DNA of 64,000 nt from Codonopsis lanceolata (Eukaryota > Streptophyta > Magnoliopsida > Asterales > Campanulaceae). Of this stretch, positions 1 through 11,290 are shown in pieces. Location of the stretch: assembly GCA_013146195.2 (NCBI GenBank), contig CM028384.1:72391990-72455989 (forward strand), written 5' to 3'. The translations under genes and the position numbers were made by a program. The notes beneath the pieces are model-generated. The model worked only from the letters and a program-made list of their open reading frames with translations, was not told the origin of the DNA and searched no databases. Every line of letters starts with the position of its first letter. The first letter of the stretch is position 1.

Positions 1-430
1 AGAATAAATAAAGAAAAGAGGGTCATAATGTGATGCAGAATGCACGTGCTAGACAAAAGCCTAGTCCCTGGTTGTTGCTCCTTGATCCCCTCACCGTAAA
101 TTTCTGCTTCACAGTTTGTGGGTTCATATCAACAGAGGATAGTTAGCTTCAGGTCTTAGAGAAGAAGCAGAATGCGCGAAGGCGTGACCTCCAGCTTTTC
201 TCCTTTTAATCAGCTCTTTTTGAAAATCAATCCATCCACTAGATCATGCATTATGTGCAGTGACAATTACCAGGGTGATGATAAATTTATGGGCAGTCAT
301 GTTTACAATTATCATGATTATTGAATTTAAATAATTGAAAATAATTGAAAATAAATAAATAAAAATTTAAATAAACTTATTTTTTTGCCTAATTGGTGTA
401 TATTGACAAATAAACCCAAAAGCCCGTGGC
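1..430. other. No gene seen
   Basis: AT-rich sequence without a convincing exon, repeat end or RNA gene. The reading frames here are short and have no recognisable motif. Confidence 0.5.
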
Positions 431-640
431 TTGCCGTTTGCCTGACCTGGCGGGCGGTTTGAGCTAGGGATTTTCAGGTCTGTTATGTTCGCGGGCTTTC
501 CCGCCCGCCTGCCGGGCTTTTTAGGCCAGGCTTTCCCGCCCATGGCTCGTTTGACACCTCTACTATCTTGTAAAGAATCATATTCGTTCCGTCCAAACCT
601 GGTCGAGCACTGGTCTGGCCTGCCCGACCAGGGCCCATGC
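430..640. repeat. GC-rich degenerate repeat patch
   Basis: A patch rich in short GGCCCG/CGGGCC-like words, much more GC-rich than its surroundings. Such patches are common in decayed plant DNA transposons, but no terminal repeats or target duplications were found, so the class is open. Open frames over it are best read as chance. Confidence 0.3.
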
Positions 641-1345
641 CCGGGATACACACTTACGTCAACTCAGTCAACACCAAGCAGCCGGGAATAGTCTTGCTCG
701 TCCGAGCACATATCAAGCAGGAAACTACAGAAACTTGCTCCCCAAGACAAGTCAATGGTTTCCTTATCCGAGCAGGACACTTGTCTTATCTGCTCCTATA
801 TTCACGCGGCCAGCCGCCTATCGTGCCTACAATTTAGATATTCTCTCCTTAATTGGCTAGGTAACTATGGAAACTGAATCTCACACGGATTCTAAGGCAT
901 TATGGGCCTATAAATACCCCTCCATAAACCACAAACAAGGTACACATAATTTCTTGAGCCTAAAACATCTGTCAAATTGCTTTTTGACTCTCTCACACGA
1001 TACTTACTCTCACGCCATAGTGGTTTCGTGAGGCCAAGCCTTGCACTTCCACTAAGGTTTCATGTGATCTTAATCAGGTTCAAGGAAGCAGGCTCAAGAC
1101 CAGATATCCTACCCATCATACGGACGATCCAAACTGTATTTTTGCCACATCAGTGTGGTTCCGTTGCCGGGAAATCGAATTTTTCGAGACTTTCTTCAAA
1201 GTTTTCCAGTGAGATTTTTGAAAATCTGTCTATTTGCAATGGCTAGTAAGGGTAGCAAGTATCATGCCACCGTCAGTAACCACCAGGCTGGAAGCCAACA
1301 GGTTGGTAACAACAATCCACCGTTGGGCAATTTGTATATTCTTCA
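640..1345 (+). mobile_element. LTR retrotransposon 5' end fragment (LTR, primer site, start of gag)
   Basis: The sequence has the order LTR promoter, primer-binding site, gag start. A TATA box (TATAAATA) lies at 909-916. A primer-site-like stretch, TGGTTCCGTTGCCGGGAA, begins near 1156, the kind of sequence found just inside the 5' LTR of many plant Ty3-type elements. An ATG at 1239 opens about 30 codons beginning MASKGSKYHATV, which then run into AT-rich DNA near 1345. The LTR left edge is uncertain. No 3' LTR or pol is present, so this is a truncated relic. The Ty3 assignment is inferred from the primer-site style. Confidence 0.5.
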
Positions 1346-3690
1346 TTGTTTTAAGTATATTCTTCATTGTTTCATTTAATTTGTATTCTAAGTATATTAT
1401 TTATTTCATTTAATTTGTATTAATGTATTTTAGCAAAACAAATATATTATTTATTGATTTAATATTAAATTAAATTAAATATTATGCATTAAAAATAATA
1501 ATTAAATACATGAATTTAATTGAGACTAAAATACAAACATATTAAAATTAATAATTAATTGCAAGACATTAATAAATACTAAAATACAAACATTAAAATA
1601 ATTGAAATAAACAACTAAATAGATATATAAAAATACAACTAAAATCTAACATAAATAGACATGAAAATAATTTTATAAACTTTATCATAAATAATTTTAA
1701 AATTATAAACAACTAAATAGACATATGTAATGTAATTTTTGTTTTTTATTAATGTCTAATATTTATAAACTTTATTATAAATAATTTTAATATAATACAT
1801 ATCTAATAACTTACAATAAAAATAAAAATAATTGAATTAATTTTTTGTGTTATTTAAAACAAAAACATCAAAGTAGTATTTAAACTAAACAACTAAACTA
1901 ACAATAATAATAAAAACATAAAAATATAAAATAACTACTTAAACAAAAACAAAATAGGAAAGGGAAGATGAAGTTGTGAATAGTCACACTCTAAATTTGA
2001 AGGGATGGGAGGAACACATCAAATTTAAAATAGAGATGAAGGGCTTATTGGAGTTGTAAATAGTGGGTTCATTAGCTTCATTATCATATGATAAAAAAGG
2101 ACAAAACAAAAAAGAGCCAAATTTATGGTTTTTACCCTTTAAAGTTTAAACCTAGTCTTACTCTTTACCACACCTTAGTCGAAATGTTGAATGTATGTAT
2201 ATAAATATAAGAGATATCTCACAAAATATTTGGATAATCTCAACATTAATAGTGTATATACATTATATAAATAAATAAATATATACATATAACAGTTAAA
2301 AGATTAAAAATGTTGTTGTGCAGAAGCGGAAGCACGTAAACAGTTAGTCAAACACAAAACAATTGATAGCAAATGGAAATGTTGTTGTCTCACTTTTAAC
2401 AACCTTACAACGTTTTAGACTTATAATTATAAATATGATACAATATCAAACCTTAAACACATTAAGTATGTAAATCATAAAAAGCAGGACAGTCGTTGGG
2501 GAATGCTCGTGCCCAAAGCCTCTCAGTGAGCACGCCAAAAAACCACACCAATTTGTTATCGCACTATGTTCGCGTCTAATCTTCTATGTGCAGACGCCCA
2601 ACATTGTGCGCTCGTGCCCAACCGTCCAATGCGTTCGCAGCCAAATCCAATACCTTATGTTTTCTTCTATGCTCACGGCGAACATCCTACAAACCATCGA
2701 GTGTGCTCGTGCCTACTCCATGTATGCGACCGCACAAGACAATTCCCAAAAATTTGTGCCATTTGGCCATTTACCTAGTAATCAAATCATACTATCCAAC
2801 AAACACTAATATACATACGAATATGTGCTAAAGAGACGTGCTAAATCGAACATAACACTTTTTAAAGTGGTAATTAATGTAAAAAAATTCCCCCTTCAGT
2901 TACTATGATAAAGTAATAAAGTTACGATATTGGTTTCTTAATTTCAAAAAAATTGGCATTTTAACCTATAAATGTTGATAGTGGTAGTTGAAAATAACAA
3001 AAAATCAATTTTTATTAAGGTGGCGGACTAGACCACTCACGCAGTGCCGATGCACAATGGTGGTCGATCCGTCGGACCACCCGACTCCGTCTTTTTGCTT
3101 TACACCCACCAGAGAATGGATGTGGTTCCACCATAATCTTTCTCAAAGAATTTTCTTTATTTTTTTTAAATTTCTGGTGGCCAGCCAAAACCCCAGCCGT
3201 ACGTCAGGGTGGGTGGGTGGAATATCCGGCCATCGACGGATATGCCACCTACTTTAGCCGATCATTTATTAAAATATTCAATATATTTTTTACAAAATTT
3301 AAGCATTTAAATAAAGGGCCACCCTGAAAGTCAATCGTTTTTGTAAAAACATTCACACTGATTGTATCATAAAATACCTTCTATACAACACCTAGATCTT
3401 TTATAAATCATCTAAAAATGTTTCAGTTCCAACGAACACCATGTATAACTCTCTTAATTAGTGACATTATTTAATTAATAAACCTAACTATCAATTTATT
3501 TCCCTCTTTTTTATTTATATTTTCTACCACAATCGGAATAAAATATATATACTTTAAATTTTATATTTTATAAAAAAATTATTATATGTTTTAATTACTT
3601 CAATTACTTTTATTTAAATGAAATCGTGTGACGTTTTTTAATATTTTCAATATACATGTAATTATCCTATCGATATAGACCCACAAATAG
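1346..3690. other. Gene-free AT-rich stretch
   Basis: Mostly low-complexity A/T sequence. Two more GC-rich islands, about 2480-2760 and 3010-3260, look like remnants of inserted elements. Neither shows a recognisable protein, terminal repeats or target duplications. Confidence 0.5.
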
Positions 3691-3696
3691 GAAGAA

Positions 3697-3899
3697 TACA
3701 TTATTATTGGCCTTATTATTATTATCATTATTTTATTAATATTAATATTACTTTTATTTATATTATTATTATTACTTATTATTACTGATTAAAAAAATAT
3801 TAATATTACCTTTTTATTATTATTATTTTATTAATTTTATAATTACTTATTATTATTACTCTTATTTTCACTATATTATTATTAATATTACTTTTAATA

Positions 3900-3940
<41 letters not shown>

Positions 3941-4165
3941 CATTATTAAGACCATTACTAATTATTATTATTATATGTATTATTATTAATAAGTTTTTAA
4001 TCTTATTATTCTTATTACTATTATCATTATTCATATAATATTATTTATTAATATTATTATTATTCATTTTATTATTATTATTTTATTATAATAATAATTA
4101 TTATTCATTATTATTAATTTAATCATAATTATTATTAATATTACTTTTTGTTATTATAACTATTA
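3697..4165. repeat. TTA/ATT trinucleotide-rich tract
   Basis: A long stretch dominated by TTA/ATT triplets, with its purest run near 3900-3950. It is a degenerate trinucleotide microsatellite of almost pure A+T and has no coding capacity. Confidence 0.9.
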
Positions 4166-5785
4166 TTAAGAAGGGTAATATTGGGAAATTTAAATATAAA
4201 AGTTTAAATGAGCAGAGGCTTTGCGTGTTAATTTTAGATAAAAATAAGAAATTATATAGTACATGCTTAGAGACAGTGACATGACTTATGACTATGCATC
4301 TTAATTAATCGGCATGCGACAAAAGAAAGTAAGGTAAATACATAAAATACACATGTTTGGTAGTAATGCTTGTAAGCAATAATATTTAAACACATATGTA
4401 GAGATTTTAATTTATTAAAAGTATTTATATGGTTAAAACATAATAAATCAAACTAAAAAAATTTATACCAAAATTAAAATTGAAATAAAAAACTAAAACA
4501 ATCAAATACTAAAATCAAGAGCAAAACAAAAAAAATTAATTTATACCGACTAGCAATTATCAAATTTGAAATTTGAAATCAATACTAAATTGAAGAAATT
4601 AACACAAATAAAATCATAACTAAAAAAATAAAACATTAATAAAAATAAAATAACAGTTAAAAAGCAACAATTAAGATCAAAACCAATATAAAAACTCAAA
4701 CTAAAATATAAACTAAAACTAAAATCGATGCCAAAACAAAAAATCATAATCAGTCAAAATCACATTTTTTAAATCAAAATAGAAGCAAAAGCTCAAATTG
4801 AAATAAAATTGTTAATCAAGAACCATAAACCAAAATTGAAACATAAAACAAATCTAGGAATCAATAACAACAATAAAACATAAATTATATTTAAAATCCA
4901 AAATAAATAACAAATAAAACTAATATCAAAATAATCGAATGAACAAAATTAAAAAGTAAAACAAATTGAGGGCCAATGCCAATAGATCATTAAAAATCAT
5001 GGTATTATCTAACAAATGAAAATGAAACCAAAATTAAAGCAATTTTTTAATTATCATCCATCAAAATCAAAAGTCAATCACCGAAATAACTTAAATTCTC
5101 GTAGATAGTTCTGTAGTAGTGAGAGAATAAAATGTTTCTTTTCGTTTTGCTTTCTAAGAAATAACCATAATTAAAAACTAAAATAATTGTCTAAACAAAA
5201 GCCAAAACTAAGATAAAAACTTACAAAAAAATTAAAACTAAAACTAAAATCACTGACAAACTTAAAAAAAAAAATCCTAATAAGTTGTTATCAATATATT
5301 ATCATCCAGAAAGAAAATACAAAAACTAAAATCAAAAATGAAAAATGAAAAACATAATTATAACAAAAAAATTAATCAAGAAACTGAAAAGTCTAACCGC
5401 AGTAAAAGGAGGAGCAAATCGAGAAAGAATAATTCTCTAGTGATGTCCAAAAGAATGGAACTCTTCAAAAGAAGAAATTGATGAAAATTACCGGCGACGA
5501 GAGAATGATTGGAGGAGAGATAGACTTGTCGGAGTTATCTATCTAAATACAAAGCGAGAGAAAGGGGGGAGAAAACGTGATAAAACCCCAACAGAGAGGA
5601 GAGACGTTTTGGAGGCTCTATATATCTCTATCTTGTTGCGTAAAAGGTTTGTGAAAGATGGAGAGAGAGTCGAAAGGTTTGATCTTTGATAATGAGAGAA
5701 AACCTTTTGGCCTACCCAAGTCCTTTTCCTCCATACCTATTAGTTAGAGGTTTTATCAAATGTTGTTGTGAGAAAGCCTTTAGTT
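4166..5785. other. Gene-free A-rich stretch
   Basis: About 4380-5400 is A-rich low-complexity sequence made of variants of words such as AAAACTAAAAT. About 5400-5760 is of more normal composition, but I see no supported exon. Confidence 0.5.
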
Positions 5786-5787
5786 AA

Positions 5788-5790
<3 letters not shown>

Positions 5791-5862
<72 letters not shown>

Positions 5863-5866
5863 CTCT

Positions 5867-5947
<81 letters not shown>

Positions 5948-5976
5948 CCATGTAAAGTTTATATATAAATCTCAAT

Positions 5977-6003
<27 letters not shown>
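5791..6003. repeat. (TA)n microsatellite, three blocks
   Basis: Three pure TA blocks at about 5791-5860, 5870-5945 and 5977-6003 with short spacers. Predicted proteins of alternating Ile-Tyr over them are artefacts. Confidence 0.95.
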
Positions 6004-6007
<4 letters not shown>

Positions 6008-6185
6008 GGTACTTTTATTCTTTCGCCATGCCCCCCGGCCCCCAAAAAAAAAAAAAATTTCAAGGTCAACCCTAACTATTTAAACATTATTGTGACTCAA
6101 TACTAAGTACTAAGCGATGGGGTTTTGGGGGCAGAAATCCTCTAATATTTTGGCCCTAAAGTTTCGTACAGTGAGAGTTGGTTTC

Positions 6186-7336
6186 ATAAGAGCATCACTA
6201 ATGTAATCGTGAATTTGATTCTACGTAATCGTGGGTAATTCACAATCTCAAACATATATGTCTTTTTTTTTCTTCATTCGCATTCAATCAAAATGAATCT
6301 CTTCAGTGCAAATATGAATTTAATTTTACGTGACATGCATCTCACCACTAAAATAATATTTGACAAAAAATGAAAATAAAAAAAAACAACTAATAGAAAG
6401 GATTTTAAAAAGAATAATAATAACTAAAATGTATATACGCCCTCAAGTAGAATATGAAATATTAACATTGTTATCCATATTATAAACAAATTTAGTTGTC
6501 ACGTCATATTCATACTCATTTGCATTAGAAAAGTTTTTTCTTTAAAAAAATGTGCAAATCCTAGATAACATCTAAATTATTTCAAATTCACATTAGCATT
6601 GAAGATGCTCTTAGCTCCATAAATAATGATGCATTTTGCAAGAAGTTGAGTTCATAACTTCATATTCTATTGATCCGTATAATTCCAGTCATATGTTATT
6701 TCTTTAAGAGCATTTTCAATACTAATGTGGATGTAAAAAAAATTAGTTATCACTTAGAATTTACACCTTTTTGAAAAAAAAAAATATATCTTCAATGCGA
6801 ATGTAGATGATGAATATGGATATAATGTGATAACTGAATTTGTTCATATTGTGGATAATAAATTTGGTTGTCACATAATATCCACGTTCATCATTTACAT
6901 TTGCATTGGAGAGATTTTTTTTCAAAAAATATGTAAATCCTATGTGACAACTATTTTTTTTCACATCCACATTTGCATTAGAAAGATTTTTTCTTTCAAG
7001 AAGAGTGTAAATCCGAGGTGGGATCAAATTTCTCTCACATTCACATTAACATTAGAGATGCTCTCACATTATATTTGAGGATGTAGATACATCCTACTCA
7101 TCATTATTTTAAAAAAATTATTTCTATTGGTTGTTCTCTATTCTTTTATATTTTTTTGGTCAACTATTATTTTAGTGGTGGGATGCATGTCACATAAAAT
7201 TTAATTCACATTTGTATTGGAGAGATCCATTTTAATTGAATATGAATGAAGAAAAAAATGGCACATATAATTAAGAGTATGAATTATCTACACACGTAAG
7301 ATCAAACCAACGATTGCATTGGTAATGCTCTAATCT
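6186..7336. mobile_element. Nested MITE cluster with GAGCATC-type inverted ends
   Basis: The outer left part (about 6186-6400, beginning AAGAGCATCACTAATG) is an inverted repeat of the outer right part (about 7110-7336, ending CATTGGTAATGCTCTAA). A TAA flanks both outer ends. Inside are further ends of the same type: GATGCTCTTA near 6606, AAGAGCATTTTCAATAC near 6706 and GATGCTCTCA near 7060. This indicates MITEs of one family inserted in or near each other. No transposase is present. The superfamily cannot be fixed; a 3-bp TAA duplication would fit a PIF/Harbinger-like element. Confidence 0.65.
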
Positions 7337-7445
7337 TTAATAAATAAAAAATGAAAGGAAAGAAAAACAACCGATTGCTTTATAATTGGACCTATTAGTG
7401 GTTAAAGTATAGTCTTATACTATTCATTCAGTTTATTGACAAGCG

Positions 7446-7518
7446 GCGCCCGTGGCCTAATGGATAAGGCGTTTGACTTCTAATCAAGCGATTGTGGGTT
7501 CGAGTCCCACCGGGCGTG
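7446..7518 (+). tRNA. tRNA-Arg (UCU), copy 1
   Basis: 73 nt that fold as a complete tRNA. The acceptor stem GCGCCCG pairs with CGGGCGT (G-U first pair) and a G discriminator follows. A-box-like TGGCCTAATGG and B box GGTTCGAGTCC are present. The anticodon loop CTTCTAA gives anticodon TCT (reads AGA/AGG). There is no intron and no encoded CCA. It differs from the other two copies by a T in the first anticodon-stem position, giving a G-U pair. The sequence is of nuclear type, not the chloroplast trnR. Confidence 0.96.
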
Positions 7519-7604
7519 TGTTTATAGTGTCGCTTTATATCATTTATTTTGATAGGCGTTTACTTTGTTCTATTACATTATTCTTTTTTTTGACAGATAA
7601 CAAG

Positions 7605-7677
7605 GCGCCCGTGGCCTAATGGATAAGGCGCTTGACTTCTAATCAAGCGATTGTGGGTTCGAGTCCCACCGGGCGTG
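7605..7677 (+). tRNA. tRNA-Arg (UCU), copy 2
   Basis: 73 nt, same structure as the copy upstream but with a fully paired anticodon stem (CTTGA/TCAAG). The A and B boxes are intact and the anticodon is TCT. It lies 86 bp downstream of copy 1. The A/T-rich DNA after it is part of the duplicated segment. Confidence 0.96.
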
Positions 7678-8100
7678 GACATTTATGATAATGATAGGCT
7701 GCGTATATGTGTTTTTCTAACGGGTATGGACATGAATTTTAATATAAATTTAGATGGGCTCCCACATTTTTCACGCTTATCAATTGTGTGTCATCACACC
7801 CACGATTTTGCACTTCGCACCTCTCACGATCATCCGCATCTCCCATTTATCTCTCTCCAGATCCAACATTGTCTCCATCTCTGATCTATCTGCATCCCCT
7901 TTTCCGTCTCCATTGCCGCTCGGTTGACTCCTTACCCATCACTGATCAACTTCATTGCCGACCCAGTCTCCAACCGCCATCTCTTAACTTCTGCAAATTT
8001 CTAGACCCCAGGACCATATATATATATATATATATATATAATACTATATTAGTATATTATATATAATAAAATAATAATAAATACACATTGGTCCGGTTCT

Positions 8101-8131
8101 GCGATTGTGGGTTCGAGTCCCACCGGGCGTG
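8101..8131 (+). pseudogene. 3' fragment of tRNA-Arg (UCU)
   Basis: The last 31 nt of the same tRNA (3' anticodon arm end, variable loop, T arm, acceptor 3' strand), followed by the same downstream flank as copy 1. The 5' half is absent: the join is to unrelated sequence ending ATTGGTCCGGTTCT. It marks the breakpoint of the segmental duplication and cannot make a tRNA. Confidence 0.9.
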
Positions 8132-8217
8132 TGTTTATAGTGTCGCTTTATATTATTTATTTTGTTAGGCGCTTACTTTGTTGTATTACATTATTCTTTT
8201 ATTTGATAGATAACAAG

Positions 8218-8290
8218 GCGCCCGTGGCCTAATGGATAAGGCGCTTGACTTCTAATCAAGCGATTGTGGGTTCGAGTCCCACCGGGCGTG
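8218..8290 (+). tRNA. tRNA-Arg (UCU), copy 3
   Basis: 73 nt, identical in structure to copy 2, with intact A and B boxes and TCT anticodon. It lies 613 bp downstream of copy 2, in the same duplicated context (same spacer before it, same GGACATTTATGATAA flank after it). Confidence 0.96.
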
Positions 8291-8621
8291 GACATTTATG
8301 ATAAAGGATAGGCTGCGTATACATTTTAAAAAAAACGTATGGACATGAATTTTAATATAAATATAGATGGGCACCCACATTTTTCACGCTTGTCAATTCT
8401 GTCATCACACCCACGGTCTTGCACTTTGCACCTCTCACGATCATCCGCATCTCCCATTTATCTCTCTCCAGATCCAACATTGTCTCCATCTCTGATCTAT
8501 CTGCATCCCCTTTTCCGTCTCCATTGCCGCTCGGTTGACTCCTTACCCATCACCGATCAACTTCATGCCGACCCGCTCCAACCGCCATCTCTTAACTTCT
8601 GCAAATTTCTAGACCCCAGGA

Positions 8622-8663
<42 letters not shown>

Positions 8664-8700
8664 CTATATTAGTATATTATATATAATAAAATAATAAATG

Positions 8701-9400
8701 ACTTAATTTTTGGTTTCTCAGAAAATGGTATCCAAAAATTGGTCCGGCCTGCCCATTTTTGACCTGTTCGGCCCTGAAACTTCGCCTTGCAAAACTCATA
8801 TGCAATTCTTACTATTGTCTAGTTCAACTTTTGAGAAACTGTGAATTTTCATGTTCTGGTGATTAGAATTTATGCTTATTCTTGACTTCAATTCAATCAG
8901 ATTTTGGTAAATTTAGTTTAAACTAATGATGAATAATAATTTGTGATATTTTGTTGATCATGTTGTTGGTCAGATTATCAATAATCTTGATAGTAGTGAG
9001 CATCTATTGACCTTAATTCTGGTAGTTGAAGTTTTTTGTTGAGTGATTTTATTATTTTAATCATTCTCGTACTATGCTTATTATATATTGGTAAAGGCTT
9101 TTAGGCTCATCAATATCATTTTTTTTTATTAATGGATTTTGGCCTATTTAAGCTATTTGTCACCAAAAAAAAAAAACCTTTACCACGTTTGACACTTTAA
9201 ACTTACAATAGTTTCCTCTATTTATGAAAAAACTGCTTTATTTGATTAGTCGGTCCGGAAGAACATGAAAACTATGAGTGTTCTAACTCTTTTTTTTTTT
9301 TTTTAATGTAAACGTGTATTCCAGCTTGTTAGTAATATCTTAGTTATTGTAGTTAAGGTTCACAATTTAGTTCTTTGAAATTTCTAATCATTCATGTACT
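8701..9400. other. No gene seen
   Basis: AT-rich intergenic or intronic-looking sequence with poly-T and poly-A runs. No exon, RNA or element end is supported. Confidence 0.4.
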
Positions 9401-9486
9401 AGGCTTTTAATTTAGTGGCTTGGTTAAGCTTTTACGCTTCCTCTTGCACCATATTTGGCAATTTGTGGTTAATGAAATTGCACAAA

Positions 9487-10258
9487 TTTCAGACTGAAGA
9501 AAGTAATCCACCAAACTCAACGGTACAATTTTGTGGACTATTGTTGCATGTTCCTGAAGATAAAGAAAACCTTACCATGGGGTTTGTTCATAACTCTAAA
9601 CGAAATTATGATACTTGTTGTGAGAAAAATCAAGACAATGATCAATAAACATTTTTTTTTAATTTAGTTAGTTTTACAGTGGTACATTAAAAAGTTTTAT
9701 GTTTTGGTCGACTGTATTCTGGAAGATCTTTGAAATGTCCCTGGCAACTAATTATACTACAGCACAGAGATTTCATGCTCGATCCCTTCCACGCCTTCCG
9801 TCGCCAGTTCGATACTGAAACCCTTAGGAGGGGGAAAAAAAGATCTTTGAAATAGGACTAGTGGGAATAGACAAGTATTCACTAGCTTTTCCGTTTTTGT
9901 TTCTTTGTCCACTTTCAGGGTCTTGCCATGCTATCAAGATTCCTTGACTATTGTTAATGATTAGGTCAGCTGGTTCTCTCTTCTCATTAGTTATCTTTTT
10001 ATCGATTTGTAATGTAATGTAAGTTCTTATAAGATGTCAACAGCTTGTCTTAATGTGTGTGTCGAGTCAAAAGAGACTCATTTTTAGGAATAAAGGATTA
10101 TTATTAACTTTGATTTTTCTCCTTGAACATATCTTCAATTGCGCTTGTATTATAAATAGTTGGTTTCTGATCTATGTGCGTTCCATCTTGTATTGCAGGT
10201 GATGAAATCCTACATTGGCGTACCGATGGATCAATACAAGAAGTTGGACAAGAGGAGG
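9487..10258 (+). other. Two exon-like pieces of an unrecognised gene
   Basis: A reading frame from a good acceptor (ATTTCAG, about 9490) to a stop at 9648 encodes a non-repetitive peptide containing NPPNSTVQFCGLLLHVPEDK. About 550 bp further on, an acceptor (TATTGCAG) starts a short exon at 10199 encoding GDEILHWRTDGSIQEVGQEE, closed by a good donor (GAGGAG/GTAACT). The first piece may instead use a donor before its stop. I do not recognise the family. A retroposon lies between the pieces. This may be a decayed or partial gene, and both pieces could be chance. Confidence 0.3.
9737..9840 (+). mobile_element. Short SINE-like retroposon with 13-bp target duplications
   Basis: A 104-bp insert bounded on both sides by AGATCTTTGAAAT (9724-9736 and 9841-9853). 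It contains a B-box-like AGTTCGATACTG and ends in a short A run, as expected of a 5'-truncated tRNA-derived SINE. No A box is obvious. The flanking perfect 13-bp repeat is the main evidence. Confidence 0.65.
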
Positions 10259-10299
10259 TAACTGCAAATTGAGTTCTGTCTGCCAATGTTTAAATCGAC

Positions 10300-10890
10300 T
10301 GTTTTATTAAATTGGAATCATAAAACTAGTTTGTATGCACATTGACTATTTGATTTGGCTGACTTTTTTAAAGAGATGGTACTTAGTTTTACTGCATTGG
10401 TTGCATAACACTCATCATTACCAGGAAAGCTACCAATGCTTCTTCTTGGTTTAAGTGAAAAAGGCCCATTTACCAGACCAATCCTTAGCTATTCTCTTTT
10501 CTTTTTGAATGTTTCTTTTCTTTTCGTTTTTTTTACTTTTGTGCTCAATTCTTGTATATTCAACCTTTACTGTGCAGTGTCTTCTTTTACTTTACGCAAA
10601 AAAAGAAAAAAAAAAGAAAATTTAGTATTGTGATCTCAACGGTTCCTTTCTTTCCATTGTACAACCAACTCTTGAGTCACGACCAATCCTAGTTGCATCA
10701 GTTCTTGAAGTTCACATTCTGCTGCTGACCTGCTGTTAACCTTCTTAGGTTTCTGTAAATGGAAATTTCAGTTCCATGATGTGGATGACTCTGAGAATTT
10801 ATTTGGACTGTTAGTTCATTTCTACTGAGCGAGAGCTCATTTGTTGGTGGCATAGTGCACTAGTGCTCTTAGGATGAATCTTGTTACAGA
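10300..10890. other. No gene seen
   Basis: T-rich intron-like sequence. A small frame at 10436-10633 has no known motif and ends in poly-A-rich codons. Confidence 0.35.
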
Positions 10891-11290
10891 TATGGGGCAT
10901 TAGGCCTGACTATTGGGTGGGCTGGATTGGATTTGTTTGGAATGGATAATGGGTTGAAACGGGTCGAAACCCATTAGAACCCAAATGACAAACGCGTTGA
11001 AATGAGTTGGGTCTGATGGGTCAGGTTGAAACTGGTAACAGATTAAGGCGGGTCGACCCGTCTCAACCCAAAAAAATTCCCCAAAATAACATAAATTTAT
11101 AACATAAAAAGGTGCGTGTCGAAATGGGTAGCAGGCCCGACCCACCCCAACCCGAAACGATCCAACTCGTTAATATTATTGGGTCAAAACAGGTTATCCG
11201 CTTCAACCCAAAAATATTAATAGGTTGGGTTGGATGATTAGTGAGTTGGGTTGGGTGGGCTAATGGGTAATGAATTACAATCGCCAAGCC
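10890..11290. repeat. GGGTT/AACCC-rich degenerate repeat
   Basis: Irregular repeats of GGGTTGG, GGGTCGACCCG and AACCCA words on both strands. It resembles the decayed word-repeat regions seen in many plant transposons. It is not telomeric, as there is no TTTAGGG array. No terminal repeats were identified. Confidence 0.55.

Larger units (their letters stand above)
7446..8700. repeat. Segmental tandem duplication carrying the tRNA genes
   Basis: Unit 1 (about 7480-8075) and unit 2 (about 8101-8697) repeat the same order: tRNA 3' end, about 86-bp spacer, complete tRNA, about 330 bp of unique sequence, a TA run, then TACTATATTAGTATATTATA. The offset is about 613 bp. Divergence is slight (scattered substitutions, TA-run length), so the event is fairly recent. 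Open frames at 7651-8066 and 8339-8686 are duplicate copies of the same noncoding sequence. Confidence 0.9.

Noticed and set aside
5768..5968. Protein of alternating Ile and Tyr (also at 12781-13012 and 58285-58467)
   Set aside because: Pure translation of (TA)n microsatellites.
7446..8290. Chloroplast DNA insertion carrying trnR-UCU
   Set aside because: The tRNA body (GCGCCCGTGGCC..., CACCGGGCGT) is of the nuclear type and no other plastid sequence surrounds it.
7651..8686. Two similar proteins of 77-115 residues after the tRNA genes
   Set aside because: They are duplicate copies of noncoding sequence in the segmental duplication, running into TA microsatellites.
10890..11290. Interstitial telomere repeat
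   Set aside because: The GGGTT words are irregular and not the plant TTTAGGG array.
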